Assembly (NCBI GenBank): GCA_964564035.1
Contig: CAZLZN010000017.1
Coordinates: 1-34,243, forward strand
Length of the DNA stretch: 34,243 bases
Origin: JAHIGH01 sp964564035
GTDB lineage: Bacteria; Patescibacteriota; Microgenomatia; Levybacterales; UBA12049
Direction: 5' to 3'
The notes beneath the pieces were generated by a model that was given only the letters and a program-made list of their open reading frames with translations, ran no database searches and had not been told where the DNA came from. A program made the position numbers and the translations under genes. Shown in pieces: positions 8,793 to 15,799 of this stretch. The first letter of the stretch is position 1. Each line of letters opens with the position of its first letter.

Positions 8793-9145
8793 TGAACAAA
8801 AAGAAGATAAAACAGTTAGCCGATATCAGTTTCGTGAATAAAAAGCTGAATACCGATACGGTTGAAAAAATAACCGAAAAGCTAAACAGCAAAGAGTTCA
8901 GGGAATACATAAAAGCTCTTAAGCGTGTTCTCGCCAAAACAAACGTTTATATAGAAAGCGCGTCCGAACTGGACGCAAAAGATAAAAAAAGCTTTGAAGA
9001 ATTATACAAAAATAAAACGCTGGTATTTCGAATAAACCCGGAATTAATTATGGGGATCAGAATTATCGAGGATGATATGGTCTATAATTTAAATATAGAA
9101 AATAGTATAATACAAATTAAAGATTATTTGGATAAATCATTATGA
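8792..9145 (+). CDS. atpH: F1Fo ATP synthase subunit delta, short form
   Basis: Delta/OSCP joins the peripheral stalk to the top of F1. The C-terminal half fits the family: a YIESASELD strand, a helix, then LVFRINPELIMGIRI and a closing NIENSIIQIKDYL, matching the usual D-x-LIGG-I and S-I-x-x-L-x-x-L pattern, although GG is reduced to MG. At 117 aa it is only two thirds of the normal 175-180 aa. The missing part is in the N-terminal helical bundle that normally holds the alpha-subunit N-termini. Overlaps on both sides (TAATG with atpF, ATGA with atpA) argue that it is intact and expressed rather than decaying. Confidence 0.85.
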   Translation: MNKKKIKQLADISFVNKKLNTDTVEKITEKLNSKEFREYIKALKRVLAKTNVYIESASELDAKDKKSFEELYKNKTLVFRINPELIMGIRIIEDDMVYNLNIENSIIQIKDYLDKSL

Positions 9146-10683
9146 TCGACAGTCAGGACATCATTAAACAACTAGAGAAAAAACTGCATTCTTTCGAGGG
9201 CTCGGCAGAAATGCAGAACACCGGAACTGTTACTACAAATCAGGACGGAGTTATCAGCTGCTCCGGATTGTCCAAAGCCGGTATGGGCGAAATCGTCACA
9301 TTTGAAAAAGGCCAGAACGGTGTCGTATTCAATCTCACCGAAGACCAGGTATCGGTAATCCTGCTATCCGAAAGCATCTCTATAAAAGAAGGCGACAGTG
9401 TCAAAAGGACCGGCAAAATCCTCTCGATCCCTGTATCAGAAGAACTTCTTGGCAGAGTTGTTACTCCTCTTGGACAACCGCTTGACGGAAAACCCGCTAT
9501 CAAAAAAGGCAAAGACATGCCTCTTGAAAAAATCGCGGCCGGCGTAACACAGCGTGACCCTGTCAACACTCCGCTCAAAACCGGTATTAAATCAATAGAT
9601 GCTATGATTCCGATCGGCCGCGGCCAGCGCGAACTGATCATCGGAGACCGCGGACTTGGCAAGACAGCGATAGCAATTGACGCGATCATCAATCAACGAA
9701 GCTTCCAGCCAAAAAGCAAAACCAACAAGCAAAATATGAAGCCCGTATTTTGTATTTATGTCGCTATCGGCCAAAAAGAAAGCAGTATCGCGCAAATTAT
9801 TAACAAACTCAAAGAATCAGGCGCAATGGACTATACAATTATTGTTGCCGCGGGGTCCGCCTCACCCGCTGCACTTCAATATCTTGCTCCGTTCGGAGGA
9901 TCTGCTATCGCAGAATATTTTATGGAAAAAGGGCATGATGTACTTGTCGTATATGACGATCTGACCAAGCACGCCTGGGCATACCGCCAGATTTCTCTCG
10001 TTCTCAGAAGACCTGCAGGACGCGAAGCATATCCTGGAGACATTTTTTATCTTCACAGCAGACTGCTCGAGAGAGCTGTCAAACTCAACGAAAAAAACGG
10101 CGGCGGTTCAATTACCGCATTGCCCATTATCGAAACCCAAGCCGGAGATATCTCTGCGTATATTCCCACAAATGTTATCTCAATCACAGACGGACAGATC
10201 TTTTTGGAAGGAAGCTTATTCAATGTAGGTATTCGCCCGGCCATCAATGCCGGTAATTCTGTATCCCGCGTGGGAGGAGCCGCGCAAACCGGGGCTATCA
10301 AATCAGTCGCCGGTAAAATGCGACTTGACCTCGCGCAGTATAGAGAGCTTGCGGCGTTCGCCCAATTCGGCAGCGAACTCGACCCGGCTACCCAAAAACA
10401 GCTTGACCGGGGCCAGCGCCTTACTGAAATTCTCAAACAGGAACAATATGCTCCTTATTCCGAAGCGGAACAGATCCTCGCGATATATGCGGTAACAGGC
10501 GGAAGCATGGACGATATTCCTGCCGAATCGGTAACCAAATTCGAAAAAGAACTCATATCCTACGCTCAAAATAGCGCCAAAGATTTACTGGATACTCTAT
10601 CAGACGGTAAAAAATTAGACGAGAAGAAAACAAAACAAATAGACAAAGTCATCAAAGATTTCAAAAAAAGATTTACAATTTAA
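9142..10683 (+). CDS. atpA: F1Fo ATP synthase subunit alpha
   Basis: Non-catalytic nucleotide-binding subunit of the F1 hexamer. Walker A is GDRGLGKT (168-175, Lys174); the common bacterial form is GDRQTGKT, so two positions of the loop differ while the essential G, K and T stay. The arginine finger that reaches the catalytic site is R376 in SVSRVGGAAQ. The 513-aa length is normal. It starts within the atpH stop (ATGA overlap). The rest is typical, for example YAAIG-like ICIYVAIGQKESS and the LDRGQRLTEILKQ segment. Confidence 0.97.
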   Translation: MIDSQDIIKQLEKKLHSFEGSAEMQNTGTVTTNQDGVISCSGLSKAGMGEIVTFEKGQNGVVFNLTEDQVSVILLSESISIKEGDSVKRTGKILSIPVSEELLGRVVTPLGQPLDGKPAIKKGKDMPLEKIAAGVTQRDPVNTPLKTGIKSIDAMIPIGRGQRELIIGDRGLGKTAIAIDAIINQRSFQPKSKTNKQNMKPVFCIYVAIGQKESSIAQIINKLKESGAMDYTIIVAAGSASPAALQYLAPFGGSAIAEYFMEKGHDVLVVYDDLTKHAWAYRQISLVLRRPAGREAYPGDIFYLHSRLLERAVKLNEKNGGGSITALPIIETQAGDISAYIPTNVISITDGQIFLEGSLFNVGIRPAINAGNSVSRVGGAAQTGAIKSVAGKMRLDLAQYRELAAFAQFGSELDPATQKQLDRGQRLTEILKQEQYAPYSEAEQILAIYAVTGGSMDDIPAESVTKFEKELISYAQNSAKDLLDTLSDGKKLDEKKTKQIDKVIKDFKKRFTI

Positions 10684-10700
10684 TTTTTAAATAAAAAAAT

Positions 10701-11567
10701 ATGGCAACAATATTATCAATTAAACGAAGAATTAAAGCAGCACAAAACGTCTCAAAGACAACACGCGCAATGCAGATGATATCCGCGTCCAAACTCAAAA
10801 AAGCGCAGGCATCTGCTATTTCGACCAGGCCTTATGTCAAAGAACTTGAAACCATGACTTACAATGTAGCAGGCAAAATTGACCCGAGCACATTTTCACA
10901 TCCTTATGTCACAAACAAAAACGCAGAGAAACGCACTCTTCTTATAATTATGGCTCCTGACAAAGGTCTATGCGGTGGTCTATTATCAAACTTAGTCAAA
11001 AAATATTTGGAATACACCAAGCAGGACAAAGACGCTTACCAGATAGTTATCGGCAAAAAAATCGAAGGCACAGTCGGCAGACTTACCAAAGACGTAATAG
11101 CATCATTTAGATTCGGAACAGTTACCCCCGCATTCGATGCGGTCTTTCCTATAATGAAGATTATTGATGAATATTATCTGAGCGGCAAAATCAGCGAGGT
11201 CAAAATACTTTATACTGAATTTACCGACTTTTTCAATCAAACTCCTCTCGTCAAAACACTTCTTCCTATAAAACTCACATTCAAACAGGAAGACGAACCA
11301 AAACAAAATCTTACATATGTCTTTGAACCCAATCCCGCCGATCTATTGCCGTCCCTTATCAAGCACGATATTGAAATGTCCTTATACCATATGCTTCTTG
11401 AAAGTTTTGCGTCTGAACAAGCAAGCCGCATGGTCACAATGCAGAATGCAACTACCAACGCGAATGATATAATAGAAGACCTGAACCTTGAATACAACAA
11501 AACAAGACAAGCTAAGATCACAAGCGAATTACTCGATATAACAGGATCAGGCATAGCGGCAGCATAA
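10701..11567 (+). CDS. atpG: F1Fo ATP synthase subunit gamma
   Basis: Central rotor shaft. The family's two terminal helices are clear: the N-terminal IKRRIKAAQNVSKTTRAMQM and the C-terminal MVTMQNATTNANDIIEDLN with TRQAKITSEL, which pair into the coiled coil turning inside the hexamer. The middle domain carries a good version of the Rossmann-like core (DKGLCGGLLSNL). The length of 288 aa is normal. No Shine-Dalgarno is visible; atpA ends 17 nt upstream and atpD starts 4 nt downstream. Confidence 0.96.
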   Translation: MATILSIKRRIKAAQNVSKTTRAMQMISASKLKKAQASAISTRPYVKELETMTYNVAGKIDPSTFSHPYVTNKNAEKRTLLIIMAPDKGLCGGLLSNLVKKYLEYTKQDKDAYQIVIGKKIEGTVGRLTKDVIASFRFGTVTPAFDAVFPIMKIIDEYYLSGKISEVKILYTEFTDFFNQTPLVKTLLPIKLTFKQEDEPKQNLTYVFEPNPADLLPSLIKHDIEMSLYHMLLESFASEQASRMVTMQNATTNANDIIEDLNLEYNKTRQAKITSELLDITGSGIAAA

Positions 11568-11571
11568 AAAT

Positions 11572-12978
11572 ATGGCAAAAAATAATACTGAAAACAAAAA
11601 CGGAATAGTCATTAGAGTAGCCGGACCGGTCGTTGACGTATATTTCGAAAACGAATTACCCAACGTCTACGAAGCTTTAACGCTCAAAATGCCGGACGGC
11701 AGCGATTTGGTTCTTGAAGTCCAGTTCCAAATCGGAGATGGCGAAGTTAGAGCACTGGCATTCGGTTCAACAGACGGTCTGGCTCGTGCCGCAGAGGTGC
11801 AGAGAACTTATGCTCCGATCCAGGTACCTGTTGGTGAAAAAACACTGGGGCGTATTTTCAATGTTTTGGGTCACGCAATTGACGAACAAAAATTTGATAC
11901 CAAAGGCGTCAGCTTTGATTCCATCCACAAAGATCCTCCTCTTCTGACAGATCAGCAGACTGAGCCTCAAATTCTCGAAACAGGACTCAAAGTTATTGAT
12001 TTGGTCGCGCCGTTTACCAAAGGAGGCAAAATCGGAATATTCGGAGGAGCAGGAGTGGGAAAAACAGTTATCGTAAAAGAACTTATCAGGAATATCGCGC
12101 AGGAACACAAAGGTCATTCGGTTTTTGCCGGTGTCGGTGAAAGAACCCGCGAAGGAACAGACCTCTGGCTGGAAATGCTTGAAGCCAAGGTTATGGACAA
12201 AACAGTCATGGTATACGGACAGATGAACGAACCGCCGGCTAATCGTTTACGAGTCGCTCTTACAGCGCTTACCATGGCAGAGTATTTCCGCGATGTCAAA
12301 AAAGAAGATGTATTGCTTTTTATCGACAATGTCTTCAGATTTGCACAGGCCGGAAGCGAAGTGTCCGCGCTTTTGGGACGTGTTCCCTCAGCCGTAGGTT
12401 ATCAGCCGACATTAGCATCGGAGATCGGAAGCCTTCAGGAGAGGATCACGTCCACCAAAAAAGGCTCGATCACATCGCTTCAAGCCATCTATGTCCCTGC
12501 GGACGACTACACAGACCCTGCGCCGGCGACAATATTTGCTCATCTTGACGCGACGATCACGCTTGAGAGATCTATTGCAGAACAAGGGATATACCCTGCT
12601 GTAGATCCGCTTACTTCAACATCGAGAATACTGAGCCCTAGCGTAGTCGGTCAAAAACATTATGATGTTGCCCGCGGAGTTCAAAAAGTTCTCCAGAGAT
12701 ACAAGGATCTACAGGATATCATAGCCATTCTCGGTATAGACGAATTATCCGACGAAGACAAACTTATTGTAGCTAGAGCCCGCAAAATCCAAAGATTCTT
12801 GAGTCAGCCTATGTTCGTTGCCGAGATCTTCACAGGCCAGGCCGGAAAATATGTAAAAATAGACGAGACGGTTGATGGATTTGCTCAGATACTTGACGGC
12901 AAACATGACAACCTCCCCGAACAAGCCTTCTACATGGTCGGCACAATAGATGAAGCCGTCAAAAAAGCAAAATCCTAA
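11572..12978 (+). CDS. atpD: F1Fo ATP synthase subunit beta
   Basis: Catalytic subunit. Walker A is GGAGVGKT (Lys164, Thr165), the catalytic glutamate is E190 in GVGERTREG, and the Walker B region is LLFIDNVFRFAQAGSEVSAL. The regulatory DELSEED loop reads DELSDED, a conservative change, and the MNEPPGNR signature reads MNEPPANR. The length of 468 aa is normal. It lies 4 nt after atpG and 5 nt before atpC, in the canonical position, and forms the three ATP-making sites with AtpA. Confidence 0.98.
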   Translation: MAKNNTENKNGIVIRVAGPVVDVYFENELPNVYEALTLKMPDGSDLVLEVQFQIGDGEVRALAFGSTDGLARAAEVQRTYAPIQVPVGEKTLGRIFNVLGHAIDEQKFDTKGVSFDSIHKDPPLLTDQQTEPQILETGLKVIDLVAPFTKGGKIGIFGGAGVGKTVIVKELIRNIAQEHKGHSVFAGVGERTREGTDLWLEMLEAKVMDKTVMVYGQMNEPPANRLRVALTALTMAEYFRDVKKEDVLLFIDNVFRFAQAGSEVSALLGRVPSAVGYQPTLASEIGSLQERITSTKKGSITSLQAIYVPADDYTDPAPATIFAHLDATITLERSIAEQGIYPAVDPLTSTSRILSPSVVGQKHYDVARGVQKVLQRYKDLQDIIAILGIDELSDEDKLIVARARKIQRFLSQPMFVAEIFTGQAGKYVKIDETVDGFAQILDGKHDNLPEQAFYMVGTIDEAVKKAKS

Positions 12979-12983
12979 TTCTT

Positions 12984-13412
12984 ATGCATCTCAAGGTTAT
13001 TACTCCTGACAAAATACTCCTATCGGAAGAAGTTGACGAAGTAACAGTTAACACAACCGAAGGAACCATAAGCATCTTGCCCCAGCACATGCCGCTTGTG
13101 ACTTCTTTGGTACCCGGCGAAATGGAGCTCAAAGCAAAAGGGAAAATAAAACATTTCGCAATTGCCGGAGGATTTTTGGAAGTCGGTAAAGATCAGGTAA
13201 CTCTCCTGGCCGACTTTGCTGTCTCTTCTGAAGAGATCGAAGTAGACAAGGCAATGGCCGCCAAAAAACGCGCGGAAGAGATTCTCAATAGATCCAAAGA
13301 AACTGTTAGCGAACGTGATTTCGCGATTGCCCAGGCAGATCTCCGCCGCGCGGTCTCGGAACTCCATGTAGCCGGACGCAGAAGAAGAGAACGATCTGCG
13401 CGCCCTCAATAA
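12984..13412 (+). CDS. atpC: F1Fo ATP synthase subunit epsilon
   Basis: Rotor-foot subunit that links gamma to the c-ring and can inhibit ATP hydrolysis. The N-terminal beta sandwich is standard (LKVITPDKILLSEEVDEVTV, then GTISILPQHMPLV and FAIAGGFLEV); a C-terminal helical hairpin (about 90-135) is also present, so the inhibitory region may be functional. At 142 aa it is a normal length. It is the last gene of the operon; no clear terminator follows, and the next features are tRNA sequences. Confidence 0.94.
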   Translation: MHLKVITPDKILLSEEVDEVTVNTTEGTISILPQHMPLVTSLVPGEMELKAKGKIKHFAIAGGFLEVGKDQVTLLADFAVSSEEIEVDKAMAAKKRAEEILNRSKETVSERDFAIAQADLRRAVSELHVAGRRRRERSARPQ

Positions 13413-13460
13413 TGTATTCAGAGGTATTTGCCATATACTTAAAAATTTCATAAAATAAAC

Positions 13461-13466
13461 TATAAT
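13461..13466 (+). promoter_or_regulatory. -10 box before the tRNA region
   Basis: TATAAT lies 5 nt before the first base of the tRNA 5' half at 13472. There is no good -35 at the standard distance. It could drive the tRNA region independently of the atp operon. Confidence 0.4.
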
Positions 13467-13471
13467 TCTAT

Positions 13472-13501
13472 GCCCTTTTAGCTCAATGGCAGAGCAGCGG
13501 T
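13472..13501 (+). pseudogene. 5' half of a second tRNA (probable tRNA-Thr isoacceptor remnant)
   Basis: The 30 bases follow tRNA positions 1-31: acceptor strand gcccttt, TA, D-arm GCTC-AATGGCA-GAGC, A, and anticodon-stem strand GCGGT. Bases 13479-13502 are identical to the intact tRNA-Thr downstream (24 nt), but the acceptor strand is different, so it is not a simple copy. After 13501 there is no anticodon loop, 3' anticodon strand or T arm. A plausible 3' fragment lies at 13737-13756. Confidence 0.7.
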
Positions 13502-13534
13502 AAAAACTACTGGATTTATGGATTTAGTTAGCAT

Positions 13535-13659
13535 ATATACCGTTAATAGAAAATGCCTACGTAGCTCAATGGCAGAGCAGCGGTATCGTAAACCGCAGGT
13601 TGTCGGTTCAAGTCCGACCGTAGGCTCAGTAACAAAACAGAGCCGATATAACGGTATAT
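13535..13659. repeat. 11-nt inverted repeat flanking tRNA-Thr
   Basis: atataccgtta at 13535-13545 is the exact reverse complement of taacggtatat at 13649-13659. The arms enclose the complete tRNA-Thr gene. They could base-pair and present the tRNA on a long stem in the precursor, or mark the ends of an inserted segment. Confidence 0.6.
13555..13626 (+). tRNA. tRNA-Thr (anticodon CGT)
   Basis: A complete 72-nt cloverleaf: the acceptor gcctacg pairs with cgtaggc; D stem GCTC/GAGC with loop AATGGCA; anticodon stem GCGGT/ACCGC with loop atcgtaa, giving anticodon CGT for ACG codons; variable loop aggtt; T stem gtcgg/ccgac with loop ttcaagt; discriminator T. No CCA is encoded (the next bases are CAG), so CCA must be added by a nucleotidyltransferase. 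The assignment was made by folding by hand. Confidence 0.93.
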
Positions 13660-13701
13660 TGCCGGTTGAAAAACTAGGAATTAACCGTAAAATATCAGCT
13701 T

Positions 13702-13737
13702 GGGACGTTTGACGTCCCCTGGGACGTTTGACGTCCT
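13702..13737. repeat. two tandem palindromes, 19-nt period
   Basis: gggacgtttgacgtccc occurs at 13702-13718 and again, apart from its final base, at 13721-13736. Each unit is a 7-bp hairpin stem (GGGACGT/ACGTCCC, the second closing with a G-T pair) around a TTG loop. No T-tract follows, so they are not classical terminators. The second unit ends exactly where the tRNA-like 3' fragment begins. No other copies were noticed in this window. Confidence 0.85.
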
Positions 13738-13756
13738 TCGATTCTGATAATGGGCT
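13737..13756 (+). pseudogene. possible 3' fragment of the interrupted tRNA
   Basis: TTCGATT (13737-13743) has the form of a T loop. C and TGAT follow as a 3' T-stem strand, then AATGGGC (13749-13755), which pairs at six of seven positions with the gcccttt acceptor strand at 13472, and a T discriminator as in the intact tRNA-Thr. The 5' T-stem strand is absent, replaced by the palindrome. It is short, so chance resemblance is possible. Confidence 0.4.
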
Positions 13757-13764
13757 CCCATAAT

Positions 13765-13770
13765 TATAAT
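13765..13770 (+). promoter_or_regulatory. -10 box for the Ig-like membrane protein gene
   Basis: A perfect TATAAT lies 12 nt before the ATG at 13783. The matching -35 position (TTCTGA, 13742-13747) is weak. No Shine-Dalgarno is present, so the leader would be only about 5-6 nt. Confidence 0.5.
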
Positions 13771-13782
13771 TAACATAAATAT

Positions 13783-14502
13783 ATGAAACGAAATCCGAGA
13801 CAAGAAAATATCGCCCGCAAAAATTATTTGCGCAATATTATACTGTCCGTCTCCGGAATCCTGATAATAATCATCTTCCTGATTTTCTTTGGTATACCTT
13901 TTCTGATCAACCTGAGCCTCTTCTCGCAAAATTTCAGAGATGCAAACGACCTAAATGACACAGATAAAAAAGTCATTACTCTGGCGCCCCCAATAATAGA
14001 TCAACTGCCCACAGCGGTCAAAGAAAACAAAATAGACATAACAGGCTACGCTCTAGCCGCCGATAAAGTAAATTTATACTTGAACAACAAAATAGTTGAA
14101 GAAACTGTAACAGATGAGGATGGTAAATTTGCTTTTAGAAAAATAGTTCTCAGAGAAGGAAAAAACATTATCAAAGCCAAATCTCAAAAAAGCACTGACA
14201 CAGAAAGCGGTTTTACCAGAGAAATCTCTGTCATCTATAAAAAAAATCCTCCCGCGCTTCAAATAGAGTCTCCCGCAGATAATACAGAAGTTGAAGAGAA
14301 CAAGCCGAACCGCTTGGAAGTCAGAGGCAAAACCGATCCGGATTCTAGAGTTACTATAAATGATTTTTGGGCTATTGTTGATGATGAAGGAAATTTTTCA
14401 TATCTCTATAATCTAACCCAAGGTGAAAATAAACTAAAAATAAAAGCAATTGACGAAGCCGGCAATATTACGGAAAAAGAAATAAAAATAACCAAAAAGT
14501 GA
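13783..14502 (+). CDS. membrane-anchored protein with two Ig-like domains
   Basis: Unrecognised by name. A basic N-terminus (MKRNPRQ) and one membrane helix (about 19-44) are followed by an outward-facing part with two beta-sandwich-like repeats: about 75-150 (ITGYALAADKVNLYLNN then DGKFAFRKIVLREGKNII) and about 155-238 (ADNTEVEENKPNRLEVRGKT, DDEGNFSYLYNLTQGENKL). The pattern of GxT, DxxGxF and L-x-x-GxNxIxIxAxDxAGN is that of bacterial Ig-like or glucodextranase-B-like modules, often involved in surface adhesion or polysaccharide contact. It stands alone between the tRNA region and the convergent envelope operon. Confidence 0.75.
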   Translation: MKRNPRQENIARKNYLRNIILSVSGILIIIIFLIFFGIPFLINLSLFSQNFRDANDLNDTDKKVITLAPPIIDQLPTAVKENKIDITGYALAADKVNLYLNNKIVEETVTDEDGKFAFRKIVLREGKNIIKAKSQKSTDTESGFTREISVIYKKNPPALQIESPADNTEVEENKPNRLEVRGKTDPDSRVTINDFWAIVDDEGNFSYLYNLTQGENKLKIKAIDEAGNITEKEIKITKK

Positions 14503-14574
14503 AACTCCTCAATCTCCTAGCAAGACTGCGTCCCTGCGCGTGCGAAGCTAAAAATTTATCGTGAAGGTGGACAA

Positions 14575-15795
14575 TTAATCTTCATACCTTGAACCTATTA
14601 ACAGCCAAACCCACAGCATGATCGGAGCATAAAACAGGCTGTTTATAAACAGTGCATTAACAAAAAGTCCGGTTGCGCTTGCTCGAATAACAGCACTTTT
14701 ATAATCCATTTTTTTCTTATTTTCAGAATTTGATCTGAATACGAGCTTATACCATATCAGTAAATAACTTAGTAGACCTATGCCTCCCGTTGTAGCTGTC
14801 ACAAACAAAAAACTATTTTCGATTCCCGCGTCTGAATGTGATGGTGCTTTTACCCATCCATAATCAAATCCGTAAAGCTCTTTAGTATATCGGTATGTAT
14901 TAAAACCGACTCCAATTACCGGGTGATCTCTTATAATAATCAGTGCTTTCTCATAATTGGCTACTCTCGCGAGACTGGACGCGGCCCGGAACAAATTCAT
15001 ATTTTCATCATAGAATTTCGGGGATATTATGATCACATAAAATATAAGCAACCCGAACGCGGCCGCGATAAGCCCTCTCATTTTAATCATAACAAAAAAC
15101 ACAAATGCGGAGGTAATAAACATCAATAATGCGGATCTTGAAAAAGTTAGAGATAATGCGCCCAATGTCCCGATTATTAATATAATATTTATTATTCTCG
15201 ATTTTTTCGTAAATAAATTTTTATAATTCTTGCTTTTTAATTCTGTAAACAAATTGCCTGTCAGAAAAATCAAATACAATACAAAAAAAGATCCGGCATA
15301 ATTAGGGTCAAAAAATACGGTAAACATCCTGTTCAAATGCTCATCCCATCCCAGATACCAAAGCGGCTTCAGGCTATTAAAGAAAAAGTATTGCAAATAT
15401 CCTACAAATACAATAATCGCGCCGTCAATAAGCATTAATTTATTTATTGTTTTTTTAAACTTTTGATCGGTATCCAAAACCGCAAAAAGCAATACAAAAT
15501 AACTGATCCATCTAATCAAATAGAAAGCACTCACCGCAAATTCCTGAACCGTAAGCCAATAAAAATTAACTAATAATGATATTAATGCAACAAATGGGAA
15601 AGCAAAAAAAATCCATTTAACTCTGGCTTTTGACCAAAACCTATTAAGATTTAAAAATAGCCAAACGACAGCTATTAAACCGGCCAAAAAATCAATGGGC
15701 TTAATAACAATATGGTTCCCTATGTCAAACCGCAGAACCTCGCCAAAAGGAAAAAGGATAAGAAGTAAAATTAAAAGTTTTTTTATTTTATTCAT
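14575..15795 (-). CDS. O-antigen ligase/polymerase-like membrane protein
   Basis: Integral membrane protein of the Wzy/WaaL-type family (O-antigen ligase domain), which joins or polymerises lipid-linked glycans outside the membrane. About ten hydrophobic helices are visible across 406 aa. The signature in the last third is present: PVIGVGFNTYR followed by the external segment with SHSDAGIENSFL, containing the conserved His. It is the last gene of the envelope operon and starts 4 nt after the GT39-like gene, consistent with one polysaccharide assembly pathway. Ligase and polymerase cannot be told apart from sequence; in a monoderm it could attach a surface glycan or glycosylate proteins. Confidence 0.8.
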   Translation of the reverse strand: MNKIKKLLILLLILFPFGEVLRFDIGNHIVIKPIDFLAGLIAVVWLFLNLNRFWSKARVKWIFFAFPFVALISLLVNFYWLTVQEFAVSAFYLIRWISYFVLLFAVLDTDQKFKKTINKLMLIDGAIIVFVGYLQYFFFNSLKPLWYLGWDEHLNRMFTVFFDPNYAGSFFVLYLIFLTGNLFTELKSKNYKNLFTKKSRIINIILIIGTLGALSLTFSRSALLMFITSAFVFFVMIKMRGLIAAAFGLLIFYVIIISPKFYDENMNLFRAASSLARVANYEKALIIIRDHPVIGVGFNTYRYTKELYGFDYGWVKAPSHSDAGIENSFLFVTATTGGIGLLSYLLIWYKLVFRSNSENKKKMDYKSAVIRASATGLFVNALFINSLFYAPIMLWVWLLIGSRYED

Positions 15796-15799
15796 TTAA

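Noticed and set aside
13472..13626. Group I intron or a single intron-bearing tRNA spanning both tRNA-like parts
   Set aside because: The gcccttt acceptor strand does not pair with the 3' end of the downstream tRNA, and the gap is too short and lacks group I core elements.
13518..13712. 64-codon open frame over the tRNA-Thr region
   Set aside because: It runs straight through the tRNA gene and the inverted repeat, and has no ribosome site.
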